Below are positions 1-7,362 of a stretch of 64,000 nt of DNA, one piece after another. This DNA is from Flavihumibacter fluvii. GTDB lineage: Bacteria; Bacteroidota; Bacteroidia; Chitinophagales; Chitinophagaceae. Position 1 is the stretch's first letter. Each line of letters starts with the position of its first letter. The stretch spans positions 4,550,001 to 4,614,000 of the forward strand of contig NZ_CP092333.1 in assembly GCF_018595675.2 (NCBI RefSeq). Direction: 5' to 3'. The notes below the pieces were generated by a model. That model had not been told where the DNA came from, made no database searches, and was given only the letters and a program-made list of their open reading frames with translations. Made by a program: the position numbers and the translations under genes.

Positions 1-134
1 TCACTGCATCCAATCCACAGGTAGTCGGGCTTTTGGCCTTTAGACAGATTTTTGAAGTAATTAGGATCAAAATGGAGTTTTGTTTCTGCGTAGAGTTGGT
101 TGCCCTTAATTAATTTTTGGTATGATTTGTCCAT
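1..134 (-). CDS. Beta-carbonic anhydrase, N-terminal fragment cut by window edge
   Basis: An ATG at 134 opens a minus-strand frame that runs off the window after 44 codons. It reads MDKSYQKLIKGNQLYAE and ends in LWIGCSD, which matches the N-terminus of bacterial beta-class carbonic anhydrases: an E-x-K helix, then KGQKPDYLWIGCSDSR. The Cys of the final GCS is the first zinc ligand of that family. The enzyme interconverts CO2 and bicarbonate. Its start lies only 12 bases after the stop of the SulP transporter gene on the same strand, so the two are almost certainly one operon for bicarbonate uptake and equilibration. The remaining zinc ligands (His and second Cys) lie outside the window and cannot be checked. 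Confidence 0.85.
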   Translation of the reverse strand, partial: MDKSYQKLIKGNQLYAETKLHFDPNYFKNLSKGQKPDYLWIGCS

Positions 135-146
135 ATAATTTCTTTT

Positions 147-1766
147 TTAGTGGATGGATTGTACACGAGACAGATTTTCAATCTGGTATTTATCATGAAA
201 TCCTTCCAGGTTACATTCAATGTTTTTGAGAGGTACTTTTATATCCCTGAATTCCTTGATCAGTTCCAATACATCAAAATCAATGTATTTGGTATTGGAA
301 GCATCAATAATCACTTTCGAGTTTTCCGGAATATGGTCTAATGTTTCCCTAAGGGCAGCCTTATTTAAAAATGACACTTCTTCTGCCAGCCGAATTTGAA
401 TGAGGTCACCATTCCTATAGGTCGCTTTATGAAAGAAGTAGGAGTTTTTGAGGTTACCATGTAAAATGGCAAAGGATGCTGCAAGGATCCCTGCAATGAC
501 ACCAATAAGTAACCCTTCCCCCTTAAACGGCTTGTATAAGCCGAAAAGATCAATGCCAATAATGACGGATACTGTGACCATAAATGGAACAAACTGGTAC
601 TTCCCATTATTATACATCTGTTTAAATACTGAGATTTTGCACAGTTTATAACCAGTTAACAGGAGGATCGCTGCCAGTGCAGATAATGGAATCAGGTTTA
701 ACAGTTTGGGAATGGCAATTACTGTGACCAGCAAAAGCATCCCATGAACAATAGTAGAGACCTTTGATTTGGCGCCTGCCTGTACGTTTGCGCTGCTTCG
801 CACAATTACACTTGTAATGGGCAATCCACCAATTAATCCGGATATCGTGTTTCCAATCCCCTGGGCGACCAGTTCCTTATTGGTATTGGTTACATTTCTA
901 TCAGGATCAATATTATCTACAGCTTCAATACTTAATAATGTTTCAAGTGATGCAATAATGGCTATCATGAATCCTGTTATGATCACCTTGCTGTTTAAGA
1001 AACCGGAGAAGTCGGGTGTAACAAAGAAAGTAAAAAACTCTGCAGCACTGTTGGCGGATTTGATCTGCACCAGGTGTTCTGTAGAAATAGTCAATGCGCT
1101 ATCTGTGGCTTTGAATAGTTCATTCAGCAAAATAGAAACAATTACAGCAACAAGTGCTCCGGGAACAAATTTCATCCTGCGTTTAATAAATGGCTTTTCC
1201 CACACAAGCATGATTACAATAGATATCATGCAAATCATAAACACCCCGATATCGATATGCTGCAGGGGTTGTAGTAATTCATGCCAGTCCTCATTCCCGA
1301 AAGGAATCAATTCGGTCAGGTTTCCTTTTTCATCCTTGTCGTAGCCGGCTGCATGTGGAATTTGTTTAGCGATGATAAGGATACCGATACTGGTCAACAT
1401 ACCTTTTATAACACTGGATGGGAAGTAATTGGCTATGCCACCCATACGGGCAAATCCCATGATCATTTGCAAGATCCCTGCAATCAATACAGCACAGAGA
1501 AAAAGATTGAATGCCCCGATATTGGTAATAGCTGCTAAGACCAATGCAGCTAATCCTGCTGCCGGTCCGCTTACACTTAATTTTGAACCACTAAAAATAC
1601 CTACTACCACCCCGCCGATAATACCGGAAATCAGGCCACTGAAAAAGGGAGCTCCTGATGCCAATGAAATACCTAAACAAAGCGGAAGGGCAACCAGGAA
1701 TACCACTATTGCGGATGGGATATCTGAAGACAGATTACCCGTAAGGTTGCTGGGACGTCGAACCAT
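147..1766 (-). CDS. SulP/SLC26 family anion (probably bicarbonate) transporter with STAS domain
   Basis: The 539-residue product has the SulP layout. A short cytoplasmic N-terminus is followed by the family signature around residues 61-73 (SKLSVSGPAAGLA), about a dozen hydrophobic segments up to residue 440, and a C-terminal STAS domain (about 455-530, with VIIDASNTKYIDF in the loop that carries the phosphorylatable Ser/Thr in STAS proteins). SulP proteins exchange or import sulfate, bicarbonate or dicarboxylates at the inner membrane. The beta-carbonic anhydrase gene 12 bases downstream points to bicarbonate, as in known SulP/carbonic anhydrase pairs. That substrate call is inference, since sequence alone does not separate SulP substrates. 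The ATG at 1766 gives a normal family length. Confidence 0.88.
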   Translation of the reverse strand: MVRRPSNLTGNLSSDIPSAIVVFLVALPLCLGISLASGAPFFSGLISGIIGGVVVGIFSGSKLSVSGPAAGLAALVLAAITNIGAFNLFLCAVLIAGILQMIMGFARMGGIANYFPSSVIKGMLTSIGILIIAKQIPHAAGYDKDEKGNLTELIPFGNEDWHELLQPLQHIDIGVFMICMISIVIMLVWEKPFIKRRMKFVPGALVAVIVSILLNELFKATDSALTISTEHLVQIKSANSAAEFFTFFVTPDFSGFLNSKVIITGFMIAIIASLETLLSIEAVDNIDPDRNVTNTNKELVAQGIGNTISGLIGGLPITSVIVRSSANVQAGAKSKVSTIVHGMLLLVTVIAIPKLLNLIPLSALAAILLLTGYKLCKISVFKQMYNNGKYQFVPFMVTVSVIIGIDLFGLYKPFKGEGLLIGVIAGILAASFAILHGNLKNSYFFHKATYRNGDLIQIRLAEEVSFLNKAALRETLDHIPENSKVIIDASNTKYIDFDVLELIKEFRDIKVPLKNIECNLEGFHDKYQIENLSRVQSIH

Positions 1767-1857
1767 AAATTGGGAGAATTATGAAATGCACAAATAGGCT
1801 AATCCCTATTGCCAATGAACCGGCAATCCGGGAAATAGAATAACTAGTAAAGGACGT

Positions 1858-2220
1858 TTACGCCTTGAAATCAGGAGGCTGGATCACTTTTTGGCAATGA
1901 TTAGATGATAGGATGACAACAGATGCCGGGATCACGTAGGGGGCTTTCTGGAGCCTATGCAGTGCCAGGTAATCTGCAAAGTCCGGGAAATGGCATTGCA
2001 TGCTTTTCCCGCTTTTATGTTCTTCGTTAATGTTATTTGGATTGGAACTGCCTGCCTCTTCTTCGACAGTGTTCAGGATAGAGGTTTTGCATTTATTTGA
2101 CGCAAAAGGAAGGGAAACAAGTGATGTGCAAAGTGCCAATGAAAAAAACAACGCCAAACTACGGATCAGCAATCCATAGCGGAATAACCGGGGGCAGTAT
2201 GAAATGTTCTTACTATTCAA
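1858..2220 (-). CDS. Small secreted protein of unknown function
   Basis: I do not recognise the family. The 120-residue product has a basic N-terminus and a hydrophobic stretch (about residues 14-40, LLIRSLALFFSLALC) that looks like a signal peptide or membrane anchor. A polar acidic segment follows (EEEAGSSN), then a C-terminal part with two Cys residues and the ending QPPDFKA. Small exported proteins with scattered Cys and a Pro-Pro tail are common beside transport genes in Bacteroidota. It lies between the SulP gene and a small membrane-protein gene, all on the minus strand, with 91 bases to the SulP start. The start could be internal, and a cleavage site is not clear. Confidence 0.5.
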   Translation of the reverse strand: MNSKNISYCPRLFRYGLLIRSLALFFSLALCTSLVSLPFASNKCKTSILNTVEEEAGSSNPNNINEEHKSGKSMQCHFPDFADYLALHRLQKAPYVIPASVVILSSNHCQKVIQPPDFKA

Positions 2221-2295
2221 GCAACAGCGAATTTACATAACTACCGGCAATATCAAAGGGTAGTTAAGTTTTTTAACAATACCGCCAATCAAACG

Positions 2296-2529
2296 TCAGG
2301 GTTGGTCATTTATTTCCCCTTCGTATTCTCCATTCAAAGCGTAGTACCCGAAAAGCATGATTCCAAAGGCGATCGGGATAAAAATAATAACGAACACCCC
2401 CCATTGTATTTTCGTATCAAGGACAGGTTTTGCCCTTATTTCACTGGCGGCTGTGGATACCAGGAAATAGATAGCCAGTGGGCCAAGGGCCATCCACACG
2501 ATTCCAAGATATTTTTTTATTAGCTTCAT
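2296..2529 (-). CDS. Small two-helix membrane protein next to the MHS permease
   Basis: This 77-residue protein has two membrane helices (about residues 9-28 and 44-65), separated by a short polar loop, and an acidic tail (EYEGEINDQP). Its start is 11 bases after the permease stop, so the two are cotranscribed. Similar tiny two-helix proteins sit beside MHS-type permeases in other Bacteroidota, which suggests an accessory subunit or stabiliser. That role is inference from position, and no catalytic motif is visible. Confidence 0.7.
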   Translation of the reverse strand: MKLIKKYLGIVWMALGPLAIYFLVSTAASEIRAKPVLDTKIQWGVFVIIFIPIAFGIMLFGYYALNGEYEGEINDQP

Positions 2530-2540
2530 TATTTAAGCAT

Positions 2541-4085
2541 TTAGTCGTTTACATCAGGATCAATCTTATTACTCACATACAACAAGCCAATCACCAGGCA
2601 AACTGCGGCAACAATAATAGGGTACCATAATCCCACTAATTTATCTGCGGTATAAATTGTGGTCAATAATGTTGCGATGAAGGGTGTAAGCCCTCCAAAA
2701 ATCCCATTCCCGATATGATAAGGGAGAGACATGCTGGTGTACCTGATTTTTGTGGGAAAGAGTTCCACCAGGAATGCCGCAATAGGCCCATACACCATGG
2801 TGACCAATAGTATTTGCAGGAAAATCAGGAAGACCAGCATCAGGTAGGTTTCCTTATCCGGGTTTTTATCAACCACTATTTTGGTTGCAGCCAGGTGGTT
2901 GTTAACAGAATGTAGGCGAATGGTATCCACCTGCTGTAAAGTATAGCTGAAGCCATTAGCCAGGGCCTTCCTGGAACTGCTGATCCTTAATGAATCGCCG
3001 TTGGTGCCAAAAGCGGTGGTTTTCATGGGAAGATCAACAGAAGATACTATAGCTGACTGGGTTTGGGTAGTGTCAGAGAGCTGCAGGATTTTGCCATAGA
3101 TCGGCCGGTAGGCGATGACGGCCAGGAACATACCTGCCATCATGATCCATTTTCGGCCCACTTTATCACTCCAGCCGCCGAATACAACAAAAAATGGTGT
3201 GGCCAGCAGGATCGCCCAGATCAATATGGTCCGGCTTTGGTCAAAATCTATTTTACAGACATTTTCCAGGAAAGACTGGGCATAAAACTGGCCGGTATAC
3301 CAAACAACGCCCTGCCCCATTGTAGCGCCAAACAGGGCCAGCAGTACCATCTTCAGGTTGAGTTTATGGCCAAAACTTTCTTTGATGGGGTTCACCGATA
3401 GTGTTCCTTCTGATTTCAGTTTTGCAAAGAGCGGAGACTCATCCATTTTCATTCGGATATAAATGGATACAATCACTAAAACAATCGATATCAGGAAGGG
3501 AATCCGCCACCCCCAGTCATTAAATTTCCGGATGGATTCGGTCAGGTTGCTGTCAAGGCTATGCCTGGTCAATAGGATAACGCCTAAAGAAACGAAAAGT
3601 CCCAGGGTGGCCGTGGTTTGGATCCAGGCGGTATAATAACCCCTTCGTTCTGGTGGCGCGTGTTCAGCAACATAGGTGGCAGCCCCACCGTACTCTCCAC
3701 CCAGGGCTAGGCCCTGAACCAACCGCAGCAATAAAACAAGGATGGGGGCCAAAAAACCGATCCTATCATAACCCGGCACCAATCCTATGGCAAAAGTGGA
3801 TCCACCCATTAAAACCAGGGTCAGCAAAAAAGTATTTTTCCGGCCAACCAGGTCACCTAACCTGCCAAAGACGAGGGCACCAAAGGGTCGCACGATGAAA
3901 CCAGCTGCAAAAGTGGCCAGTGTACTTAATAGTGCAGCAGTTGGATTGGTTTTTGGGAAAAACTGGTTGGCGATAACTGTTGCCAGGCTGCCAAAAATGT
4001 AAAAATCATACCATTCTATTAGTGTTCCTGCGGAAGATGCCCCGATAATGCGCCAAATTCCACTTGTTTCGGTTTTTTGATTCAT
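2541..4085 (-). CDS. MFS transporter, metabolite:H+ symporter (MHS) family
   Basis: The product resembles the MHS branch of the major facilitator superfamily (ProP, KgtP, ShiA). The N-terminal helix has SSAGTLIEWYDFYIFG and the first cytoplasmic loop has GRLGDLVGRK. ALGGEYGGAATYVAEHAP follows helix 4, and the second-half repeat GGWSDKVGRK lies near residue 305. Members import organic acids or osmolytes with protons. At 514 residues it is about 75 longer than typical MHS proteins, because of a polar insertion between the ninth and tenth helices (about residues 330-400). The gene is divergent from acetyl-CoA synthetase, so acetate, propionate or a related monocarboxylate is the most likely substrate; this is inferred from context. 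Confidence 0.88.
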   Translation of the reverse strand: MNQKTETSGIWRIIGASSAGTLIEWYDFYIFGSLATVIANQFFPKTNPTAALLSTLATFAAGFIVRPFGALVFGRLGDLVGRKNTFLLTLVLMGGSTFAIGLVPGYDRIGFLAPILVLLLRLVQGLALGGEYGGAATYVAEHAPPERRGYYTAWIQTTATLGLFVSLGVILLTRHSLDSNLTESIRKFNDWGWRIPFLISIVLVIVSIYIRMKMDESPLFAKLKSEGTLSVNPIKESFGHKLNLKMVLLALFGATMGQGVVWYTGQFYAQSFLENVCKIDFDQSRTILIWAILLATPFFVVFGGWSDKVGRKWIMMAGMFLAVIAYRPIYGKILQLSDTTQTQSAIVSSVDLPMKTTAFGTNGDSLRISSSRKALANGFSYTLQQVDTIRLHSVNNHLAATKIVVDKNPDKETYLMLVFLIFLQILLVTMVYGPIAAFLVELFPTKIRYTSMSLPYHIGNGIFGGLTPFIATLLTTIYTADKLVGLWYPIIVAAVCLVIGLLYVSNKIDPDVND

Positions 4086-4116
4086 CTGTATGGGTTCGTT
4101 GCTTCGTTTGTTTTCA

Positions 4117-4146
4117 TAAACATACTAAATTAGCGGGCCATAACAA
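4117..4146 (-). promoter_or_regulatory. Probable promoter of the permease operon
   Basis: Reading the minus strand, TTG (4146-4144) and TATGTTTA (4124-4117) are 19 bases apart. This fits the Bacteroidota -33 (TTTG) and -7 (TAnnTTTG) pattern with one mismatch. The ATG of the permease follows about 30 bases downstream. The matching plus-strand promoter for acs is less clear (TAAATTAG at 4126-4133). Confidence 0.45.
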
Positions 4147-4152
4147 CGCCAT

Positions 4153-6066
4153 ATGTCATATCCATATCAGCTTAATTCCCTAGAAGAATACCAGTCAGCC
4201 TATAATAAAAGCGTATCTGATCCGGAAGCATTCTGGGCGGATATTGCCGGAAATTTTTTTTGGCGAAAGCGCTGGGATAAAGTGCTGGACTGGAATTTCA
4301 GGGATCCAAAGATTGAATGGTTTATTGGCGGGAAATTCAATATCACTGAAAATTGTCTCGACCGCCACCTCGGTTCACTGGGAAATCAACCTGCCATTAT
4401 TTGGGAACCGAATGATCCGGAAGAACACCACAGGATACTTACCTATAGGGAACTGCACAACAAAGTGATGCAGTTTGGTAATGTGTTAAAGAATAATGGT
4501 GTAAAAAAAGGTGACAGGGTTTGCTTGTATATGGGGATGATCCCGGAGCTGGCTATCGCAGTGCTGGCCTGTGCCAGGATCGGGGCTATCCATTCTGTTA
4601 TTTTTGGAGGTTTCAGTGCACAGAGCATAGCCGATAGGCTGATCGATGCCAATGCAGAATACATTATTACCTGTGATGGCGCATATCGCGGCAACAAGGA
4701 AATACCCTTAAAAAATGTGATTGATGATGCCCTCATCCAGTGTCGTTTTGTAAAACGGGTGATTGTCGTAACCCGCACCAGGACTGCAGTTTCGATGATC
4801 AAAGGCCGGGATGTGTGGTGGGAAGATGAAATTAAAAAAGTAGAGACCCAGGGTAATAAGGATTGTCCGGCTGAAGAAATGGATGCTGAAGATCCCTTGT
4901 TTATTTTATATACTTCGGGTTCCACTGGAAAGCCAAAAGGCGTTGTGCATTCCGGTGCAGGGTATATGGTCTATACCAATTATACTTTTGTAAATGTTTT
5001 CCAATATAAGCCCGGTGATATCCATTTTTGTACGGCCGACATTGGCTGGATAACCGGGCATAGTTATATCGTATATGGTCCGTTAAGTGCCGGTGCCACA
5101 ACCTTATTGTTTGAAGGGGTACCCACATGGCCGGATGCGGGCCGGTTCTGGGATGTGGTCGACAAATACAAGGTGAATGTATTATATACAGCACCTACGG
5201 CCATCCGTTCCCTGATGGGCTTTGGCTTAGGGCCGGTAAAGGATAAGGACCTCAGTTCCCTTCGTGTTCTGGGTACCGTGGGTGAGCCCATTAATGAAGA
5301 GGCCTGGCATTGGTATGATGAGCATATCGGAAAGGGCAGGTGCCCTATTGTGGATACCTGGTGGCAGACAGAAACGGGTGGCGTGCTGATCAGCAATTTG
5401 GCCGGCGTTACGCCATCGAAGCCAAGTTTTGCTACTTTACCGATGCCGGGTATCCAACCCGTGCTGGTAGATGAGAAAGGTGATGAAATTACCGGCAATG
5501 ATGTGAGTGGGAATTTATGTATACGCTTCCCATGGCCATCCATCATCCGGACGACCTATGGAGACCACGAGCGTTGCCGTACCAATTATTTTGCTACTTA
5601 TCCAAATATGTATTTTACAGGTGATGGCTGCTACCGCGATTCCCAAGGCAATTACCGTATCACGGGAAGGGTTGATGATGTGCTGAATGTGAGTGGACAC
5701 CGGATCGGTACAGCAGAGGTGGAGAATGCCATTAACATGCATGCCGGTGTGGTAGAAAGCGCTGTGGTAGGCTATCCGCATGATATCAAAGGACAGGGTA
5801 TTTATTGCTTTGTGATTTACCAGGGCACCCATGGTGATGAAAACCTGAGCCGCCAGGATATCACGCAGACAGTTAGCCGAATTATAGGCGCTATTGCAAA
5901 ACCCGATAAAATCCAGTTTGTAAGCGGATTGCCGAAAACCCGCAGTGGCAAGATCATGCGCCGTATTTTACGCAAAATCGCCGAAGGGGAATTAGAGCAA
6001 CTGGGTGATACTTCGACCTTACTTGACCCTGGAGTAGTGGATGAAATTAAGAAAGGCCGTTTATAG
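4153..6066 (+). CDS. acsA: Acetyl-CoA synthetase (AMP-forming)
   Basis: Converts acetate, ATP and CoA to acetyl-CoA through an acetyl-adenylate. The 637-residue length is normal for the family. Visible motifs are the phosphate-binding loop YTSGSTGKPKG (about residue 253), DTWWQTETGG, the hinge GRVDDVLNVSGHR, and the C-terminal PKTRSGKIMRRILRK. The Lys in that last motif (about residue 600) is the one that protein acetylases modify to switch the enzyme off. It is divergent from an MHS permease and its small partner, which makes an acetate uptake and activation module. The 3' end overlaps the converging acyltransferase gene by 20 bases. Confidence 0.96.
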   Translation: MSYPYQLNSLEEYQSAYNKSVSDPEAFWADIAGNFFWRKRWDKVLDWNFRDPKIEWFIGGKFNITENCLDRHLGSLGNQPAIIWEPNDPEEHHRILTYRELHNKVMQFGNVLKNNGVKKGDRVCLYMGMIPELAIAVLACARIGAIHSVIFGGFSAQSIADRLIDANAEYIITCDGAYRGNKEIPLKNVIDDALIQCRFVKRVIVVTRTRTAVSMIKGRDVWWEDEIKKVETQGNKDCPAEEMDAEDPLFILYTSGSTGKPKGVVHSGAGYMVYTNYTFVNVFQYKPGDIHFCTADIGWITGHSYIVYGPLSAGATTLLFEGVPTWPDAGRFWDVVDKYKVNVLYTAPTAIRSLMGFGLGPVKDKDLSSLRVLGTVGEPINEEAWHWYDEHIGKGRCPIVDTWWQTETGGVLISNLAGVTPSKPSFATLPMPGIQPVLVDEKGDEITGNDVSGNLCIRFPWPSIIRTTYGDHERCRTNYFATYPNMYFTGDGCYRDSQGNYRITGRVDDVLNVSGHRIGTAEVENAINMHAGVVESAVVGYPHDIKGQGIYCFVIYQGTHGDENLSRQDITQTVSRIIGAIAKPDKIQFVSGLPKTRSGKIMRRILRKIAEGELEQLGDTSTLLDPGVVDEIKKGRL

Positions 6067-7303
6067 TTGCCAGGATCCTGTTTCGTTTTTCTGTTAATTC
6101 AGTAAGGCGGGATAGTGGTAACTTTTTGCCGTCCAGTTGCTTTTTCCAGGCCTTGTAATAAGCAAAATAATTCCAGCTGTATTGCCCGGTGGAGAATGCA
6201 ATGAACATTAAGGCAATTGCTTTCCATGATGGCAACAGGCTAAATGCAAGGATTCCCATTAATGTAAACCAGCTGATATACAATAAAGCTGCTGAGGTGA
6301 CCAGTATCCAAGTGTAGAAGTCAAACCTTTTTACTTTATTATCAGCAATTTTCCTGGCCAGTAATAAAGGCAGGCTGTTGAGGATCCAGCCGATGATTGC
6401 AGCAGGAAGACCAATGATGAGTGGGGAAGCTGATAATTTTGGTGCACTGGCAGCAACAATTTCCGCATCACTGGTGCCTGTTTCCCCTAATAATTTATGG
6501 TACATGGCCAGGTTTTCCCTGTCTGTTGGGGGCCAATTTGCGAATGCCCTGCTGATGGTAAGTTCCTTGTTGATGGATTCTTTACTTTGGCTATTGAGTG
6601 CAGCTGATGCATTGCGCCAGGTATCCAGAGCCTGGAATAATAAAGCAGTGGATTCTTTTCCTGCATCCACCACTAATTGCTGGACAGCACTAAAAGCCCG
6701 CTGGGTGATTTGATTCAAAGCCATTGCGGGTTGCCCTGGGTATGCCTGCAAAATAGTATTGGTAATAATGGGAGGTCCGGCATGCACCCAAACTGTACTG
6801 AAAATATGGGTTGGGTGACTGTAATTGATACCGATTGGTACGATGGGAAGTTGAAGCGCCGGATTTCTTTTTATCGTTTGGAGAGCGATTCGGAATGCCC
6901 CTTTCCTGAATGCCCAAAGCCGGTAATCGATATGGCTGGTCCCTTCCGGAAAAAATAAAACCAACTCACCATTTAATAATAAGGTTATTGCTTTTTCAAA
7001 TGTATCATCATTGGCGCCGATGGTATGCCGGCCAGCTTCGTGGTTGTGCACGGGATGCATGTGTAGTGCATGGAGAATTTTTGTGACTATTGGGTTAATG
7101 AATATATCCCCTCTTGCAAAGAAATGGACCGGTCTTTTTAATAATATGCCCAGCAAGGCGGCATCCATTAAGGAGGAAGGATGGTTCGCTACCAATAATG
7201 CTGCGCCATTAGATGGAATATGGTCCAGGTTGTGCTGAAGGATATCTTTATAGAACAAGCCCAGTGCAGCCCGCATCATTATTTTTACAAAACGATACAA
7301 CAT
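6047..7303 (-). CDS. PlsC-like 1-acylglycerol-3-phosphate acyltransferase, membrane-bound
   Basis: The acyltransferase domain fills the first half. The catalytic NHPSSLMDAAL (NHxxxxD, about residue 40) is followed by FFPEGTSH, the substrate-phosphate-binding block. The C-terminal half adds a soluble helical segment and two to four membrane helices near residues 300-385. Such proteins acylate lysophosphatidate or related lipids at the inner membrane. A GTG at 7324 would extend the frame, but it lies inside a strong terminator hairpin (7316-7337), so I use the ATG at 7303 (418 residues). The last 20 bases overlap the 3' end of acsA on the other strand. The acyl acceptor cannot be read from the sequence. 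Confidence 0.85.
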   Translation of the reverse strand: MLYRFVKIMMRAALGLFYKDILQHNLDHIPSNGAALLVANHPSSLMDAALLGILLKRPVHFFARGDIFINPIVTKILHALHMHPVHNHEAGRHTIGANDDTFEKAITLLLNGELVLFFPEGTSHIDYRLWAFRKGAFRIALQTIKRNPALQLPIVPIGINYSHPTHIFSTVWVHAGPPIITNTILQAYPGQPAMALNQITQRAFSAVQQLVVDAGKESTALLFQALDTWRNASAALNSQSKESINKELTISRAFANWPPTDRENLAMYHKLLGETGTSDAEIVAASAPKLSASPLIIGLPAAIIGWILNSLPLLLARKIADNKVKRFDFYTWILVTSAALLYISWFTLMGILAFSLLPSWKAIALMFIAFSTGQYSWNYFAYYKAWKKQLDGKKLPLSRLTELTEKRNRILATINGLS

Positions 7304-7309
7304 AGCAGA

Positions 7310-7337
7310 TAAAAAAAGCCCCACAATTGTGGGGCTT
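7310..7337 (-). terminator. Intrinsic terminator of the T9SS cargo gene
   Basis: The 22-base perfect dyad AAGCCCCACAATTGTGGGGC-TT (7316-7337) is followed on the minus strand by a run of T (7317-7311). It sits 26 bases after the stop of the large T9SS gene and ends only about 8 bases before the ATG of the acyltransferase gene. That gene must therefore be read through the terminator or use a promoter hidden within it. Confidence 0.85.
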
Positions 7338-7362
7338 CAATATAATTATTAATTACGGCTAA

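Noticed and set aside
769-1344. 191-codon plus-strand open frame inside the SulP gene
   Set aside because: It is antisense to a well-conserved transporter, has no recognisable domain, and its composition mirrors the opposite strand.
2227-2279. ACTACC...GGTAGT hairpin followed by T-run as a plus-strand terminator
   Set aside because: The stem is six bases with a long loop, and no plus-strand gene ends there; both flanking genes are on the minus strand.
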